Shown here one piece after another: positions 62,370-64,000 of a stretch of DNA of 64,000 nucleotides (the stretch's first letter is position 1; every line of letters starts with the position of its first letter). Source of the stretch: Symsagittifera roscoffensis (Eukaryota; Xenacoelomorpha; Acoela; Convolutidae). The translations under genes were made by a program, and so were the position numbers. The DNA is taken from NCBI RefSeq assembly GCF_963678635.1, contig NC_087064.1, forward strand, positions 24,718,189-24,782,188. The letters are read 5' to 3'. The notes beneath the pieces were generated by a model. That model was given only the letters and a program-made list of their open reading frames with translations, searched no databases and was not told the origin of the DNA.

Positions 62370-63693
62370 GTAGTAGATATAACTAGTTAATAATAATCAC
62401 AATCAGTATGGTTAGGGGGAGCACTATTTCACTAAATCCTTAAATCCTTCTTTAGGTCAACTGGATTTCTTAAATGTTTTCTAAAAGTGCTTATAGCACC
62501 AATATGCATCAACATTTTCAGGGGCGAGGAGCAATTGTTTCCAGAAAATCCAAACCTTTCAAAAATTTGTCAACACGCAAGGCCATTTTTTAAGTGTTAA
62601 AAGTCTAAAATTTTGTATCCTTATTTTAAATTCAAATTTGCTCAAATAACAGTTCCAAAGTGACCACAATTTTTTTGTAACTTCAACTTCGAAAATAGTT
62701 TCCTAGCTTTCTAATCATTTAAAAATTTTTCTGGAAGATCAAGCCAAATGCAAAGCCATTTAAGGTATGAATTAAAATGATAGACTAAATTTTAGAAATT
62801 TGAATTAGAAAAATGGATCTATTAGAAGTTTAACTTAGGAGGGCTTTCCGCTGTAAATCGCTGCAAACAGACCTAAAGGGATTTTTTGTTTAGTTTACAA
62901 CTCATAATTGTCAAAAAAAATTGAAGAAAACCGAATTTTTAGTTTCATGCGCTTTACGCAACGGGACCCAGTTACTATGTGAGAAAGGTACTTTTCTAGC
63001 CAAAAATCTGATTTGCTCGTCTTATTTTTTCATTTCAAATGACTTCTAGATATGGATTGGTTTAATGACTACCAAATTGGCCAAAGATCAATAGTTTAGT
63101 TCAATTGAGACAAGCACGAATACCATATTTCTTTCAAATTTTCTAACGACTGATTCGAACTGATTAACAACCCCCTTTCCCTGGTAAATGATACCTAAGC
63201 ATGTAAAAGCGGAACCCTTACTCCGTTTAGTCCTTTACCCTCGTATAGGAGGGTTCAATGAATTATCTGATACAAATTGTGATCAAATAAACGAATTTTC
63301 TTTTTAATTTTTCCAATTTTCCAAACTCCAGTAGGCGCATGAACAGATTTCTGCCATTTTTGCAACTGATTAGATTGATAATAATCTCTCTCGATAATGT
63401 TATGCTTATGACTGGTAAGTACAGGGTGCATTATAACACTTGTTGACAGATAAATGGAAATTCGACTTTTCCGAGTCGCAAGACTTTTTCGCAAGATTCG
63501 AAGCCTGCTCCTTAGTTGTGGAATACGCTCAAACATGGGTCGAAAGTCAAGCCGCGAGAATCCACACGGTCAATGGTAAGAACGAGGACTTCAGACAAAA
63601 AAGTCTACTTTAAGTAGCGTCTGCTTGTTGCCTATGAAGCAGCTATAATCCTGAATTAGCTGAACACAAAAATTGATTGCTGTTTGTGTTCAG
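62370..63693 (+). other. Homer intron
   Basis: About 1.3 kb, AT-rich. A minus-strand frame at 63255-63536 has no recognisable similarity. Nothing else seen. Confidence 0.7.
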
Positions 63694-63804
63694 ATAGCCG
63701 AGATGGAAGCCAAGCAGAAAGAGAGGGAGGAACAGTTGCGACTGAGTGCACTGGAAGACGAAAAGATCCAGAGCCTACAGAAGGAACTACAGGAGAAAGA
63801 CAGG
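63694..63804 (+). CDS. homer: Homer coiled-coil exon
   Basis: After GTGTTCAG, 37 codons, phase 0 on both sides, donor GTACCT. The sequence is strongly heptad-like and charged (IAEMEAKQKEREEQLRLSAL, then EKIQSLQKELQEKDR), a continuation of the Homer C-terminal coiled coil. Confidence 0.88.
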
Positions 63805-63978
63805 GTACCTATCGGCTAAATTGCATTTCAGTATTTCAAATCATTGATCTTTTTTTATAACTTGAGGTGACTCACGGAAACGACCGCGCGTGCTATCCAA
63901 ATTGAGATAATGGCACTCAAACTGTATTCAGGTTTTCAGAGCCTCCCTTATCAAGTCACCCTAATTTCTTACGCGCAG

Positions 63979-64000
63979 GCGGGCAAGTTGGCAGGTGTTT
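63979..64000 (+). CDS. homer: Homer, start of a further exon cut by the window end
   Basis: TTCTTACGCGCAG is a good acceptor, and the frame continues open in phase 0 (AGKLAGV) to the last base. The rest of the coiled coil and the stop lie outside the window. A GT inside (at 63993) could alternatively be a donor. Confidence 0.55.

Noticed and set aside
1-64000. CRISPR arrays or bacterial-type operons
   Set aside because: No regularly spaced short repeats with unique spacers. Splice sites and animal genes show a eukaryotic nuclear genome.

Overview
The window is nuclear DNA of an AT-rich, intron-containing invertebrate animal. The evidence is a spliced Homer synaptic scaffold gene, the last exon of a cAMP-dependent protein kinase type I regulatory subunit, and a gene for the dynein-arm assembly factor DNAAF4/DYX1C1, which implies motile cilia. 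The standard genetic code fits everything read here. I cannot name the phylum from the sequence alone.

Layout: the terminal PKA-RI exon (271-443, +) is followed by about 8.5 kb of repeat-rich intergenic DNA that ends in a solo LTR (9218-9477, 4-bp target duplication ATAG). An unidentified + strand gene has exons at 9999-10184 and 29402-29647 with matching splice phase. Its 19-kb intron is almost entirely one giant LTR retroelement on the minus strand (10300-29180, 18,881 bp, target duplication CTTT). A possible last exon (30899-31026) converges on the single-exon DNAAF4 gene (31082-32749, -). After 11.4 kb of repeat-rich spacer, the Homer gene runs + from 44196 to beyond the window end. Homer's fourth recognised intron carries a second, 7.0-kb Ty3/gypsy element in sense orientation (50798-57804, target duplication AGAAA), a small TIR element and a dead FLYWCH/MULE transposase.

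The minus-strand element is the most unusual object. In its own 5' to 3' order it has: 5' LTR, primer-binding site, a 1.2-kb leader with short repeats, two small leader ORFs, gag-protease-RT-RNase H, integrase in a +1 frame, a 58-residue two-membrane-segment ORF, an ATG-less Ser/Pro/Asn-rich ORF with one internal stop, a two-part envelope glycoprotein whose halves overlap in the -1 frame at an in-frame A AAA TTT heptamer, a 648-codon accessory ORF of unknown function that starts on the ATGA overlap with env, a 1.4-kb 3' region, and the 3' LTR. It therefore looks like a large endogenous retrovirus of the Ty3/gypsy (Metaviridae) type with several genes I cannot match to any family. Its two LTRs differ by one substitution and one 26-bp indel, so insertion looks recent.

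The second element is compact. It has 214-bp LTRs differing at one base, a tRNA-Ser-type primer site, and one gag-pol reading frame whose ATG straddles the LTR/primer-site junction. That frame carries an early in-frame TAG, and its RT active site reads YLDE instead of YLDD.
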